A DNA stretch of 64,000 nucleotides from Chryseobacterium fluminis (lineage in GTDB: Bacteria; Bacteroidota; Bacteroidia; Flavobacteriales; Weeksellaceae): positions 2,356,001-2,420,000 of the forward strand of contig NZ_CP111121.1 of NCBI RefSeq assembly GCF_026314945.1, written 5' to 3'. Numbering within the stretch: position 1 is the stretch's first letter; each line of letters opens with the position of its first letter. Shown here piece after piece: positions 50,616-61,272 of the stretch. The position numbers and the translations under genes are program-made. Below the pieces are notes generated by a model. The model worked only from the letters and a program-made list of their open reading frames with translations. It ran no database searches and was not told the origin of the DNA.

Positions 50616-52043
50616 TTATTTAATTGATTTCGGTTTGTATAATCTGTACATTATAAATAAAAACACGAGCCATACCGGAATTAAAATGACCTGCATTTCC
50701 ATGCCCGTGATACTCATCAGCACTAAAATTAACAATAAAAAGGCAATGCAGATGTAGTTGGACACCGGATAAAACAGGGATGGGAATTTCAGGGTAACCC
50801 CGGAATTAATATTACTTTTCTTAAATTTCAGGTGGGTATAACAGATCATAAGCCAGTTAATGATCAGGGTAGAAACCACCAGTGCCATTAAATATTCGAA
50901 GGCTTTTTCGGGTACGAGTTTATTAATGATGATACATATACCGGCAAAACATGAGGAAACCAGGATGGCATTTGTGGGAACACTGCTTTTATTTAATTTC
51001 GTTAAAAATTTCGGGGCATTTCCCTGTTGGGCCAATCCGAAAAGCATCCGGCTGTTGCTGTAAACACTGCTGTTATAAACTGACAAAGCAGCGGTCAACA
51101 CAATCAGATTAAGCACATTTGCAATTAAAACATTGAATTGAATAACCTTTCCGAATAGGGTGAATTCCAATCCGTTTAAGTTTTGGAACACCATGACAAA
51201 CGGACTTGTTCCTTCCGTAATTTCTCTCCACGGACTCAATGAAAATAAAATAACCAAAGCGCCGACATAAAAAATTAAAATCCTGTAGATGACCTGATTG
51301 GTTGCCTTAGGGATTGTTTTTTCAGGATTTTTCGCTTCTGCAGCAGTAATCCCGATCAGTTCCAGCCCTCCGAAAGAGAACATGATCATGGCCATGGCCG
51401 AAAACAGCCCGGAATATCTATGAGCGTCTTTGTTAAAAAAGCCCTTCGGAAAAAAACCGCCGTCGTTCCATAAATTGGAAATTCCCGCTTTCTCCCCTCC
51501 TGTTCCACTGATCAGCAAATAGATTCCAAAGACAATCATCGCAATGATGGCCACCACTTTTATAATGGAAAACCAGAATTCGGTTTCGCCATACACTTTA
51601 ACGGAGGCGAGATTAAGGGCGTTGATTACGATAAAGAAAAACAGACTGGAAACCCAGAGCGGTATATCCGGCCACCAGAAATGCACATAATGCCCGATTG
51701 CTGTCAGCTCTGCCATACTCACCAGAATATACAGAATCCAGTAATTCCAGCCGGAAGCAAAACCGGGAAAACTTCCCCAATATTTATAGGCAAAATAGCT
51801 GAAGCTTCCCGAAACAGGCTCCTGAACGACCATTTCACCAAGCTGACGCATGATAAAAAAGGCAATAATACCTGCTAAAGCGTATCCTAAAATAACAGAC
51901 GGGCCGGCCAGTACAGCAGCAGGACCGATCCCCAGGAAAAGCCCTGTTCCGATAGCACCACCAAGGGCAATTAACTGAATATGCCGGTTGGTAAGCCCCC
52001 GGACGAGAGAATCTTTCGGGTTCTCTTTATTTTCATTGTTCAT
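50616..52043 (-). CDS. APC-family amino acid permease
   Basis: The 475-residue protein has 12 hydrophobic segments and the amino acid permease signature near the start: RHIQLIALGGAIGTGLFLGIG. FSFGGLELIGITAAEAKNPEKTIPKA follows in the middle. It resembles CycA/AnsP-type permeases for small neutral amino acids (Ser, Ala, Gly) but the substrate cannot be fixed. The gene is single, with a terminator. Confidence 0.9.
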   Translation of the reverse strand: MNNENKENPKDSLVRGLTNRHIQLIALGGAIGTGLFLGIGPAAVLAGPSVILGYALAGIIAFFIMRQLGEMVVQEPVSGSFSYFAYKYWGSFPGFASGWNYWILYILVSMAELTAIGHYVHFWWPDIPLWVSSLFFFIVINALNLASVKVYGETEFWFSIIKVVAIIAMIVFGIYLLISGTGGEKAGISNLWNDGGFFPKGFFNKDAHRYSGLFSAMAMIMFSFGGLELIGITAAEAKNPEKTIPKATNQVIYRILIFYVGALVILFSLSPWREITEGTSPFVMVFQNLNGLEFTLFGKVIQFNVLIANVLNLIVLTAALSVYNSSVYSNSRMLFGLAQQGNAPKFLTKLNKSSVPTNAILVSSCFAGICIIINKLVPEKAFEYLMALVVSTLIINWLMICYTHLKFKKSNINSGVTLKFPSLFYPVSNYICIAFLLLILVLMSITGMEMQVILIPVWLVFLFIMYRLYKPKSIK

Positions 52044-52292
52044 ATGGAAAAAATATGGCTTAAATATATAAAAACTTTGCTCCTGATTCTACCGGAGACT
52101 GGATATAGTTGGTGCAGAACGATTCTTTTTTACAGAGAAGGCCAGTCAGCCGGAATCTGATCCTTAAAATGCTCCAGGATTTCGAAAGCCGGACCATGGA
52201 CTGGATAATGTAATAGGATAATGATAAAGAGTTCAGGATTACCGTGAAATGGATGTTCAATCGAGACACCTTTTTATTAAGACCGGTAAAAA

Positions 52293-52586
52293 TTACAGAT
52301 ACTCTTTCGGGACGGCAATCCCGTTCTTTTTCATATACTCCAGAAGTTCATGGTATTTATGCTCATACTCATGGTTTCCGCACTGGTCTGAAATGCTGCA
52401 GATTTCAGAAGGTTTTATCTCCAGAATGGCAGAAATTTTTGTTAATATATCCAGGTTAATCTTCACTTTAGAATTTTCAATATCGGAATAGGCTTTCTGA
52501 GAAATCCCCATCTCAAAGGCCATATATTCCTGGGTGAAATCTCTGTTTCTTCTGATTTTCCTAATATTTTGACTACATATTTTCAT
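52293..52586 (-). CDS. XRE-family helix-turn-helix regulator
   Basis: The 97-residue product has an N-terminal Cro/C1 HTH: IRKIRRNRDFTQEYMAFEMGISQKAYSDIENSKVKINLDILTKISAIL. A short C-terminal coil with EYMKKNGIAVPKEYL follows. It probably regulates a neighbouring gene, the permease or the cbb3 genes, or itself. It is divergent from ccoNO with about 180 bp between starts. Confidence 0.85.
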   Translation of the reverse strand: MKICSQNIRKIRRNRDFTQEYMAFEMGISQKAYSDIENSKVKINLDILTKISAILEIKPSEICSISDQCGNHEYEHKYHELLEYMKKNGIAVPKEYL

Positions 52587-52768
52587 TGTGTTTATTTTAG
52601 AAGTTTTCGGTATATTTTAGAAGTATACCTATTAGACTTACACAAAGTTAGTGAATACCTTTGGCAAAACATTATTACCCTACATGATATTTATTTTTAT
52701 ACACTTTTAAGTTAAAAACTTTTTGTTCTAAAGATCAATATCACTTGGGTACAACAACTATTGGAATT

Positions 52769-55048
52769 ATGGAGACGCAGAAATTTAGTTATGACAATTC
52801 GATTGTCAAAGCATTCCTCTATGCTACAATTGCATTTGGTCTTGTGGGTTTTTTATTAGGTCTTACGGCAGCTCTGATGCTTTTTTATCCCGAACTTCCT
52901 GAATTTTTATTCGGAACAGACGATACTACTATTAAGAGCCTGGCGTCAGGGAATATTCAGGGTCTGATTAATACACAGGGTGCACTGGGTTTCGGAAGAA
53001 TCAGAATGCTCCATACCAGTGCCGTTATTTTTGCATTTGTCTGTAATTCTTTCTTCTGTGGAGCCTATTACAGCCTGCAGAGATTGCTGAAAACAAGAAT
53101 GTACAGTGATACGCTTTCATGGATCCATTTCTGGACCTGGCAGATCATGATTATTTCTGTAGTGATTACTTTCCTGATGGGAATCAATACTTCTAAAGAA
53201 TACGCGGAACACGAATGGCCCATTGATATTTTGATTACCATTTCGTGGGTTGTTTTCGGGATCAACATGTTCGGAACCATCGCAAAAAGAAGGGTAAGAC
53301 ATTTATATGTTGCCATCTGGTTTTTCATAGGAACCTGGATCGCAGTAGCTATGCTTCATATTTTTAATAATCTTGAAGTTCCGTTATCTTTCACAGGCTG
53401 GAAATCATACTCCGTTTATGCAGGAGCAAAAGATGCTCTTGTCCAGTGGTGGTACGGTCATAATGCCGTAGCTTTCGTACTGACCACTCCGGTTCTTGGC
53501 CTGATGTATTATTTCCTTCCGAAAGCCGCAGACAGACCGGTATTTTCATATAAATTATCGATCATCCACTTCTGGTCACTGATCTTCGTATACCTTTGGG
53601 CCGGACCTCACCATCTCCAGTATACTGCTTTGCCAGCATGGGCTCAGGCCGTGGGAACAGGATTTTCTATTATGCTCATCGCACCTTCATGGGGCGGAAT
53701 GCTGAACGGTCTTCTTACTTTAAGGGGAGCCTGGGACAAGGTGAGAGAAAACCCGATCCTGAAATTCTTCGTAGTTGCCGTAACCTGCTATGGAATGGCC
53801 ACTTTTGAAGGACCTTTATTAGCAACAAAATCACTAAACAAAATCGGCCACTATACCGATTGGGTTATCGGTCACGTACACTTGGGAGCCTTAGGCTGGA
53901 ACGGTTTCATGGCCTTCGGAGTAGTATATTACCTGATTCCTATCATGTGGAGAACTGAACTCTGGTCCAAAAAATTAGCAAACTGGCACTTCTGGCTGGG
54001 AACCCTGGGAATTATTTTCTACGCTGTTCCTATGTATATTTCCGGATTTACGCAGGGACTCATGTGGAAACAGTTTAACCCGGACGGAACTTTAGTATGG
54101 AAAAACTGGTTAGATACCGTTACCGCTATTATTCCCTATTTTAAAATGAGATTTTTAGGAGGTATCTTCTATCTTTTCGGAGCAATTTTAATGGTGGTGA
54201 ATGTTATTAAAACCATCAGAAAGGGCTCATTCCAGAAAAATGTTCCGGCGGAAGCTCCTGCGTTAGCCAATATCGGAAGTGTAAGAAAAGAAGGCGAAGG
54301 GGTTCACCTCTGGCTTGAAAGAACTCCGAAATTATTATCCATCCTGGCCTTTGTTACCATAGCTATCGGAGGGCTGGTAGAAATTATTCCTACTCTGACT
54401 CTAAAACAGAGTGTTCCGACCATTTCAGCAGTGAAACCTTATTCCCCTCTGGAACTGGAAGGAAGAGACTTATACATCCGTGAAGGCTGTAACGCCTGCC
54501 ATTCCCAAATGATCCGCCCTTTCAGGGATGAGATTGTAAGATTTGAAGGTAAAAACGGGCAATATTCCAAAGCCGGAGAGTTTATCTATGACAGACCATT
54601 CCTTTGGGGGTCAAAAAGAACCGGGCCGGATCTTCACAGAGAAGGCGGCAGAAACCCGGATTCATGGCACTTCAAACATATGTATAACCCAAGAATTACC
54701 TCTGCAGGATCTATTATGCCCCGTTTTCCATGGCTGATCACCAATACACTGAACAGAACACAAATGGTGGACAAAATGAAATTAATGAAAAACTATTTCG
54801 ACGTCCCTTATACCAAATCAGAGATCGATTCTGCCAATCAATGGGCAGACAACCAGTCCAAAGCTATCGTTAAACGGATTTATGCTGAGGCTGCGGATGT
54901 AAAAGAGCAGGTGGAAAAAGACCGTGCAGCGAAGGGAGCATCATTTGTTCCGCTGGAACAGAGAGAAATCGTTGCGATGATCGCTTACCTGCAGAGACTG
55001 GGTACCGATATTAAAACCACACAAATTCAAACGGCAAGTGCTGACTAA
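52769..55048 (+). CDS. ccoNO: fused cbb3 cytochrome c oxidase subunits CcoN-CcoO
   Basis: The product is 759 residues from the ATG at 52769; the earlier TTG at 52745 is less likely. Residues 1-490 are the CcoN heme-copper subunit with 12 helices and His ligands in HTSAVIFAFVCNSFF, QWWYGHNAVAFVL, GPHHLQYTALP and IGHVHLGALGWNG. Residues 560-759 are CcoO with one heme c site (REGCNACHSQM). CcoN-CcoO fusion is usual in Bacteroidetes. It forms the terminal oxidase for low-oxygen respiration with CcoP, the next gene 16 bp on. Confidence 0.95.
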   Translation: METQKFSYDNSIVKAFLYATIAFGLVGFLLGLTAALMLFYPELPEFLFGTDDTTIKSLASGNIQGLINTQGALGFGRIRMLHTSAVIFAFVCNSFFCGAYYSLQRLLKTRMYSDTLSWIHFWTWQIMIISVVITFLMGINTSKEYAEHEWPIDILITISWVVFGINMFGTIAKRRVRHLYVAIWFFIGTWIAVAMLHIFNNLEVPLSFTGWKSYSVYAGAKDALVQWWYGHNAVAFVLTTPVLGLMYYFLPKAADRPVFSYKLSIIHFWSLIFVYLWAGPHHLQYTALPAWAQAVGTGFSIMLIAPSWGGMLNGLLTLRGAWDKVRENPILKFFVVAVTCYGMATFEGPLLATKSLNKIGHYTDWVIGHVHLGALGWNGFMAFGVVYYLIPIMWRTELWSKKLANWHFWLGTLGIIFYAVPMYISGFTQGLMWKQFNPDGTLVWKNWLDTVTAIIPYFKMRFLGGIFYLFGAILMVVNVIKTIRKGSFQKNVPAEAPALANIGSVRKEGEGVHLWLERTPKLLSILAFVTIAIGGLVEIIPTLTLKQSVPTISAVKPYSPLELEGRDLYIREGCNACHSQMIRPFRDEIVRFEGKNGQYSKAGEFIYDRPFLWGSKRTGPDLHREGGRNPDSWHFKHMYNPRITSAGSIMPRFPWLITNTLNRTQMVDKMKLMKNYFDVPYTKSEIDSANQWADNQSKAIVKRIYAEAADVKEQVEKDRAAKGASFVPLEQREIVAMIAYLQRLGTDIKTTQIQTASAD

Positions 55049-55064
55049 TCTAAACTGACAGACA

Positions 55065-55952
55065 ATGAAAACAAGAACACCATTATTCATCAATATCGCT
55101 GTAACAATAGGTTTAACTGTTCTGGCATTCGAAATGTTTGCGCACGAAAGCGCTTATTTTTCATCACCTTTTTTCTGGGGTCTGATGGTGATTACCATTA
55201 TTCTTCTTTTTATCATGAACGCCATCGGGGATCTGATAGAGAATGAAAATTTCAGAAAATTATCCGACGAAGAAAAAGCAATATTTCTGAAGGACAAAAA
55301 TACCCCGTATTTTCAGAAACTCTGGAACTCGGCATTTAAAAAACAGTCTGCCACTGAGGAAAAAGACATTCTGATCGATCACGGTTTCGACGGAATTACA
55401 GAACTTGACAACTCTCTACCCAAATGGTGGATCGGCTTATTCTATTTCGGATGTATCTTTTGTGTGGTGTATTTAACGGCATTTGCCTTCACCGACTATG
55501 CACACCCTGAAGCAGAACTGACCCATGACACGAAAATAATGCTGGCGTCCATTGAAGAATACGAGAAAAATGCACCCCAGATCACCCTTGAAAACGCCAA
55601 ATACAGCGCAGACAACATTGCCGAAGGTCAGGAATTATTCAAAACCAATTGTGTAACCTGCCATGGAGACGGTGCAAAAGGAGGAATAGGTCCAAATCTT
55701 ACCGATACGCACTGGATTAATCATAAGGAAAAAAGTTTATTCAAAAATGTATTCTGGATGCTGGAAAACGGTTCTCCAAACAACCCTACCATGCGGCCCT
55801 TCATTAAAGAAGGAACCATCACGGGAAGAGATGCAGAAAAAATAGCAGCCTATATTTATCATATCAATCAGGAAACAGCTCCTATTACCCCGGCTCAGGG
55901 CGGTGCTGCCCCTCAGGGCGATGAGATAAAGTGGGAAAACGGAAACGACTAA
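55065..55952 (+). CDS. ccoP: cbb3 oxidase subunit CcoP (single heme)
   Basis: The 295-residue product has two N-terminal helices (residues 5-55), a third at 125-150 (WWIGLFYFGCIFCVVYLTAF) and a C-terminal cytochrome c domain with CVTCHGDGAKGG and Met-type NPTMRPFIKEG. Proteobacterial CcoP has two hemes, but only one CxxCH is present here, as in related Bacteroidetes. It is co-transcribed with ccoNO. Confidence 0.93.
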   Translation: MKTRTPLFINIAVTIGLTVLAFEMFAHESAYFSSPFFWGLMVITIILLFIMNAIGDLIENENFRKLSDEEKAIFLKDKNTPYFQKLWNSAFKKQSATEEKDILIDHGFDGITELDNSLPKWWIGLFYFGCIFCVVYLTAFAFTDYAHPEAELTHDTKIMLASIEEYEKNAPQITLENAKYSADNIAEGQELFKTNCVTCHGDGAKGGIGPNLTDTHWINHKEKSLFKNVFWMLENGSPNNPTMRPFIKEGTITGRDAEKIAAYIYHINQETAPITPAQGGAAPQGDEIKWENGND

Positions 55953-56247
55953 AATTTTATTATCTCCAAGTATATTTCATACCCCCTTTGAAACTAAACT
56001 AACATTTGAATTTCCATTTTTATATTCACCTTTTCAACTATTTAAAAATGAGATCAAAGGGGGTGTTTTTAAACAACAAAATCCAGGCCTTGACAGTCCT
56101 TATCAACTAATTCACTTGACTATTCACTAAACTAAATTCCATAATGGGCAGTCAAGGCAGGATTTTTGTATGCAGTGTGGTAATCATAGTAAAGAATTCA
56201 TCATCTTATAATAAATGATTTATTATCTTTGTTAAAACCACCAACTT

Positions 56248-59200
56248 TTGAAACTAAAAATTAATAAAAGAAAACTACTCAGGCGATCTGTAATAACCAT
56301 TATCTCCATATTGGTTTTTCTGACCCTGTTGCTATTCAGCTTAAGACTTCCTGTTGTTCAGAATTTCATTAAAGACAAACTGGTCGTTTACTTAGAGAAA
56401 AAAATCAAAACAAAAGTAAGCCTCGAAAGAGTTTATATAGGATTTCCAAACAGTCTTGTTATGGAAAATCTCTATTTAAAAGGGCAGAATATCGATACGC
56501 TTCTGGCCGTAAAAAAACTGGATGTCGGTCTGAATATGCTTAAACTGATCAGTTCTACAGCAGACATTACCTCGGTGGATCTTGAAGGAGCCAGAGCCAA
56601 CGTAGTCAGAAATAAAGACGGTAAATTCAATTTCGATTATATCATTGACGCTTTTGCCACCAGTGATAAGGAAGAAAGCCCTTCCAAACCTTTTATTATT
56701 TCTCTTGATAAAATTACCCTGAAAGACATTGGGGTTACTTTTAATGATGAACAATCAAGAAATGACATTAAAGTGTATTTCAAATCTTTTGATACACGGG
56801 TAAAAACCTTTGATTTAACCAATAATAAATATGCCGTTAATGATATTAATCTTGACGGATTAAAATTAAAACTGAAACAGGATCTTGTAGAGGAAGTTTC
56901 TGAAAAAGTAGAGAAAAAAGTAGATTCTCTTAACAATAAGAAACCTATGCAGATCGGTCTGAGAGGGATTAAGCTGACTAATTTTGATATCGATTACGGT
57001 GATGATAACAGTAAGACTTTCGCTAAGGTTTTATTTAAAGAATTAAGCACAAAGGTCAACAAGCTCGATCTTGAAAATAACGCCTATAATGTTTCCAATG
57101 TTTTTCTTTCGGGTGCCAACATCAATGCCAATCTTTTTCTTCCGGCTCAGGATGCCAATCCTAAAAATACAGAAGAACCTGAGGCTTCAAAAAATTCGGA
57201 TAAGGAAAAGGCAATGCAGCTTCTTCTTGGGAAACTGGTTTTGAATGATGTAAAGGTAGCCTATAACAATACCGCCATCGCACCTACAAAACAGGGAATG
57301 GATTTTAACCACATGAACTTTTCGAAAATGAATGTGGAAGTACGACGTTTTAAAATGCAGGACAACACTTTTGAAGGAACCGTAAATTCAGCTGAAATCC
57401 AGGAAGCCCGAGGTTTAAATATTCAAAAGCTTAATACAGACTTTGTGTATGGAGAAAAAGAAGCTTATCTGAAAGACCTTTATCTGCAGACGCCGAAAAC
57501 CCTGTTACGTGATGAGGTGATTCTAAATTATAACTCCATCGGTCAGTTAACATCGAATCCGGGTGCTGTAAAGGTTTCAGCCAATATTAAAGATTCGAGA
57601 ATCGGTTTTGCAGATATTTTAAATCTGGTTCCTACTTTAAGAACTACAGTCCCTTTCAGTAAATATCCCAATGCCATTTTAAATGTTAATGCCAACGTAA
57701 AGGGAATGGTCAATGATCTGCTGATTAACGATCTTAAGGTTTCGGGTCTGGACCAGTTAAGAGTTGCTGCCTCCGGGAGAGTTAAAAATGCCATGAATCC
57801 TGACAATTTGTATTACGACCTTCGAATTACAGAGTTATCTTCTTCGGCAAGGACCATCTTTAACTTAGTGCCTAAAAATACCATTCCATCTAACATTTCT
57901 CTGCCTTCAAACATGAGTATTAAAGGAACGGCAAAAGGAACAACCAAGGTTGTGAATGCGAATCTTAACCTATATTCTACTTTGGGGAATGCTGCCGTAA
58001 TTGCGAAGGTTGACATGCGCAGAAAAAACCACGAATTGTATGATGTAAAAGCCAACCTGCAGGGATTGCAGATCGGAAAGATTATCCAGAATAAAGATAT
58101 CGGGCCTATCAGTGCACAAATTGCAGCTAAGGGTGAAAGCTTTGATTTCAAAAATGCAAAGGCAGACCTGAAAGGACATGTGGCTTCGGCGGTCTACAAA
58201 GGCTACCGTTATCAGAATATGAACCTGACGGGCAAGATCAATCGTGGTGCTTATCATATCGTTCTGAATTCAAAGGATCCGAATGCCAATTTAATGCTGA
58301 CTGCTTCCGGAGTCTATGATGATAAAAATCCAACGGTTAAAGTTAACGGGCAGATTATAAAACTGGATGTGAATAAACTCGGGTTCTATGCAAAACCTAT
58401 GATTCTTGCGGGAAAAATTGACGGTGATTTCACCAGCATTGATCCGGATCATTTAAACGGTTATCTGAATCTTAAAGATTTTGCTTTTTCGGATACCAAA
58501 GAAGTATTTCCTGTTCAGGAACTGAATCTCAAAGCCCGCTCAACGAATGATTCCACACAGATTATCTTCAATTCCCAGGTAGCAGATGTAGAGCTTACCG
58601 GAAAATACAGGCTGACGCAGATTTTCGGTTCCCTGGCACAGACCATCAACCAGTATTACCAGTTTCAGAAGCCGGATAAAACTCAAAAAATTGAAGCAGG
58701 ACAGTTCTTCACTTTCAATGCTAAAATCAAAAATGATGATATCATCAGGAAATTTGTTCCGGAGCTGAAAAGTTTTGAAACTATTAATCTGGTTGGAAAT
58801 TATGATGCTGATTCTCAAAAAATAGAAGTTAACGGATCGATACCTCAATTACTGTACGGCGAAAACAGCATTGAAAATGCTACTATAAAAGTTACAAATG
58901 AAAATCAGGCTTTACAGTATGCCCTGGATGTTGCTGCTGTGAAAAGTTCCAGCTTTGCCTTAAATAAGATCAATATCAGTGGAGATGTTGCCGATAATAC
59001 CATTAATTATAATATCACCACCAAAGATGAAAAAGAGGCTACGCAGTTTTTAATTGCAGGAAATGCCAGATCATTGAATGATATTACAGAGATTTCACTG
59101 AATCCGAATGGTCTGAAATTAAATTACACAGACTGGACCGTTGCCGAAAATAATAAAATCCAGATCAGTGACAGAGGAATTCTGGCTGATAATTTCAGGC

Positions 59201-61272
59201 TTTCCAATGCGGGAAGTGAGATCCTCCTGCAGTCTGAAACCAATGTGCCCGGCAGCCCTCTCAATGTTTCGCTGAAAGATTTTAAAATAGAAACCATCAC
59301 TGAATTTATTAAGAAAGATACTGTTCTGGCGAGAGGAACGATTAATGGTACGGCTCAGTTGCGAAACGTCACGAAAAATATGACATTTACTTCAGATCTA
59401 AATATTTCAGATCTGTTCGTGTATGGAAATCCGATCGGAAATCTTGCTGTGAAAGTAAATAATGTATCTCCGAATGTTTTAAATGCTGATGTTGCGCTTT
59501 CAGGTAATGATAATGACGTGAAAATATTAGGAGATTACAATACATCGTCCAGCACGTTTGATCTGAATATGGCGATCAATAAGCTTCAGATGAAGAGCGT
59601 ACAGGGATTCTCCATGAATGCGATAACCAATACCGAAGGATATATCTCCGGAAATCTTAAGATCACCGGAAAAGCCGATCAGCCGAATATTTTAGGAAAA
59701 GTGAAATTCAATGATGTCGGACTGGAAATTGCCAAAACCGGAAGTGATTTCAGAAAACTGAATGATGAGATCGGCTTTACCAGCAGAGGTATTGAATTTG
59801 ACAATTTCAAAATCAACGATAAAGACGGAAATTCCTTAAGAATCGACGGGCAGGTTCTTACGCAGACGTATCGCGATTTTGCCTTTAATCTGGACGTTAA
59901 TGCCAAAGATTTTAAAGTGGTAAATTCTGAGAAGTCCGATGATGCCATGATGTATGGTATCCTGGCCATCGATGCGGCACTGCGTGTCCGCGGAAATCTG
60001 GATCTTCCGAAAGTAGACGGAAGGCTTGCGGTAGCAGACAATACTGATTTCAGCTTCGTACTTCCCCAATCCTCTCCTACTCTTCAGGAGCGGGACGGAA
60101 TTGTAGAATTTATCGATCAGGATCAGGTGGTTTTAAACAAAACCATCAGTGCGGATTCCCTGAAAGCTCAAAGCCGAATCAAGGGAATGGACGTAAGTGT
60201 AAATATCGAGGTAAGCAAAGAAGCAAAAATGTCGATCATTATCGATAAAGCAAACGGAGATTTTGTAAAACTTCAGGGTGAAGCGGAACTTACAGGAGGC
60301 GTAGATCCTTCTGGTAAGACCACTTTAGTGGGCGTTTATGAAGTAGAAAAAGGAAGCTACGAAATGTCAGTAAGCATCCTGAAACGTAAGTTTGATATTC
60401 AGAAAGGAAGTACCATTACCTGGACCGGTGAACCTACTGCCGCTACACTGGATATCACGGCCATCTATAAAACGGAGACCGCACCGATTGACTTAGTGGA
60501 ACAGCAGGTGACCGATGCCACCACCCTCAACCAGTTTAAACAGAGAATACCTTTCAATACATTGCTGAAAATGAAAGGCGAACTGCTGAAACCGCAGATT
60601 ACATTTGACATTACCACAGACGAAAAAAATAATGCGGTTTCTTCTACGGTGACCGACCTGGTGGATCAGAAATTAACACAGCTGAGAACCCAGGAATCTG
60701 AACTGAATAAGCAGGTTTTCGCCTTATTGTTACTAAACCGTTTCATTGGTGAAAATCCGTTTGAATCGAGCGCAGGCACTTCCGGAGAGATGATGGCAAG
60801 ACAGAGTGTAAGTAAATTATTATCCCAGCAGCTTAATAACCTGGCAGGTGATCTCATCAAGGGAGTCGATCTGAATTTCGGACTTGATTCTTCAGAAGAC
60901 TATTCCACCGGACAGAAAAATACAAGAACGGACCTTAACGTGGACATCAGTAAAAGACTTCTTAATGACCGTCTTAAAGTAACAGTAGGAAGTAACTTCG
61001 GCCTGGAAGGGGAAGCGCGTCAGAATGAAAATATGACCAATATCGCAGGAGATTTAACCCTGGATTACAGCTTATCCAGAGATAACCGGTATATGCTGCG
61101 GGCCTACCGTAAAAACGATTATCAGGTAGCCCTTCAGGGTCAGATTGTGGAAACAGGGCTCGGATTTGTCATCACCCTGGACTATGACAGATTCCGTGAG
61201 ATTTTCCAAAGATCGAAAAATAAGAGACCTAAAAAAGAAAATAAAAATAACCAAGTGGTAGAATTTAAATAA
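56248..61272 (+). CDS. TamB-like translocation/assembly protein (1674 aa)
   Basis: An N-terminal membrane helix (VITIISILVFLTLLLFSL) is followed by an AsmA/DUF490-type region with many beta repeats and the C-terminal TamB domain (ITWTGEPTAATLDITAIYKT, KQVFALLLLNRFIGENPF). The protein spans the periplasm as a beta-taco bridge moving lipids or helping outer-membrane assembly with an Omp85 partner. The start is TTG at 56248, supported by a -7 box TATCTTTG at 56222-56229. The stop directly abuts the start of the Omp85 gene (TAAATG). Confidence 0.92.
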   Translation: MKLKINKRKLLRRSVITIISILVFLTLLLFSLRLPVVQNFIKDKLVVYLEKKIKTKVSLERVYIGFPNSLVMENLYLKGQNIDTLLAVKKLDVGLNMLKLISSTADITSVDLEGARANVVRNKDGKFNFDYIIDAFATSDKEESPSKPFIISLDKITLKDIGVTFNDEQSRNDIKVYFKSFDTRVKTFDLTNNKYAVNDINLDGLKLKLKQDLVEEVSEKVEKKVDSLNNKKPMQIGLRGIKLTNFDIDYGDDNSKTFAKVLFKELSTKVNKLDLENNAYNVSNVFLSGANINANLFLPAQDANPKNTEEPEASKNSDKEKAMQLLLGKLVLNDVKVAYNNTAIAPTKQGMDFNHMNFSKMNVEVRRFKMQDNTFEGTVNSAEIQEARGLNIQKLNTDFVYGEKEAYLKDLYLQTPKTLLRDEVILNYNSIGQLTSNPGAVKVSANIKDSRIGFADILNLVPTLRTTVPFSKYPNAILNVNANVKGMVNDLLINDLKVSGLDQLRVAASGRVKNAMNPDNLYYDLRITELSSSARTIFNLVPKNTIPSNISLPSNMSIKGTAKGTTKVVNANLNLYSTLGNAAVIAKVDMRRKNHELYDVKANLQGLQIGKIIQNKDIGPISAQIAAKGESFDFKNAKADLKGHVASAVYKGYRYQNMNLTGKINRGAYHIVLNSKDPNANLMLTASGVYDDKNPTVKVNGQIIKLDVNKLGFYAKPMILAGKIDGDFTSIDPDHLNGYLNLKDFAFSDTKEVFPVQELNLKARSTNDSTQIIFNSQVADVELTGKYRLTQIFGSLAQTINQYYQFQKPDKTQKIEAGQFFTFNAKIKNDDIIRKFVPELKSFETINLVGNYDADSQKIEVNGSIPQLLYGENSIENATIKVTNENQALQYALDVAAVKSSSFALNKINISGDVADNTINYNITTKDEKEATQFLIAGNARSLNDITEISLNPNGLKLNYTDWTVAENNKIQISDRGILADNFRLSNAGSEILLQSETNVPGSPLNVSLKDFKIETITEFIKKDTVLARGTINGTAQLRNVTKNMTFTSDLNISDLFVYGNPIGNLAVKVNNVSPNVLNADVALSGNDNDVKILGDYNTSSSTFDLNMAINKLQMKSVQGFSMNAITNTEGYISGNLKITGKADQPNILGKVKFNDVGLEIAKTGSDFRKLNDEIGFTSRGIEFDNFKINDKDGNSLRIDGQVLTQTYRDFAFNLDVNAKDFKVVNSEKSDDAMMYGILAIDAALRVRGNLDLPKVDGRLAVADNTDFSFVLPQSSPTLQERDGIVEFIDQDQVVLNKTISADSLKAQSRIKGMDVSVNIEVSKEAKMSIIIDKANGDFVKLQGEAELTGGVDPSGKTTLVGVYEVEKGSYEMSVSILKRKFDIQKGSTITWTGEPTAATLDITAIYKTETAPIDLVEQQVTDATTLNQFKQRIPFNTLLKMKGELLKPQITFDITTDEKNNAVSSTVTDLVDQKLTQLRTQESELNKQVFALLLLNRFIGENPFESSAGTSGEMMARQSVSKLLSQQLNNLAGDLIKGVDLNFGLDSSEDYSTGQKNTRTDLNVDISKRLLNDRLKVTVGSNFGLEGEARQNENMTNIAGDLTLDYSLSRDNRYMLRAYRKNDYQVALQGQIVETGLGFVITLDYDRFREIFQRSKNKRPKKENKNNQVVEFK

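Noticed and set aside
53068..53328. Minus-strand frames within ccoNO, and similar ones in the TamB and Omp85 genes
   Set aside because: They are shadows of strongly coding genes on the other strand.
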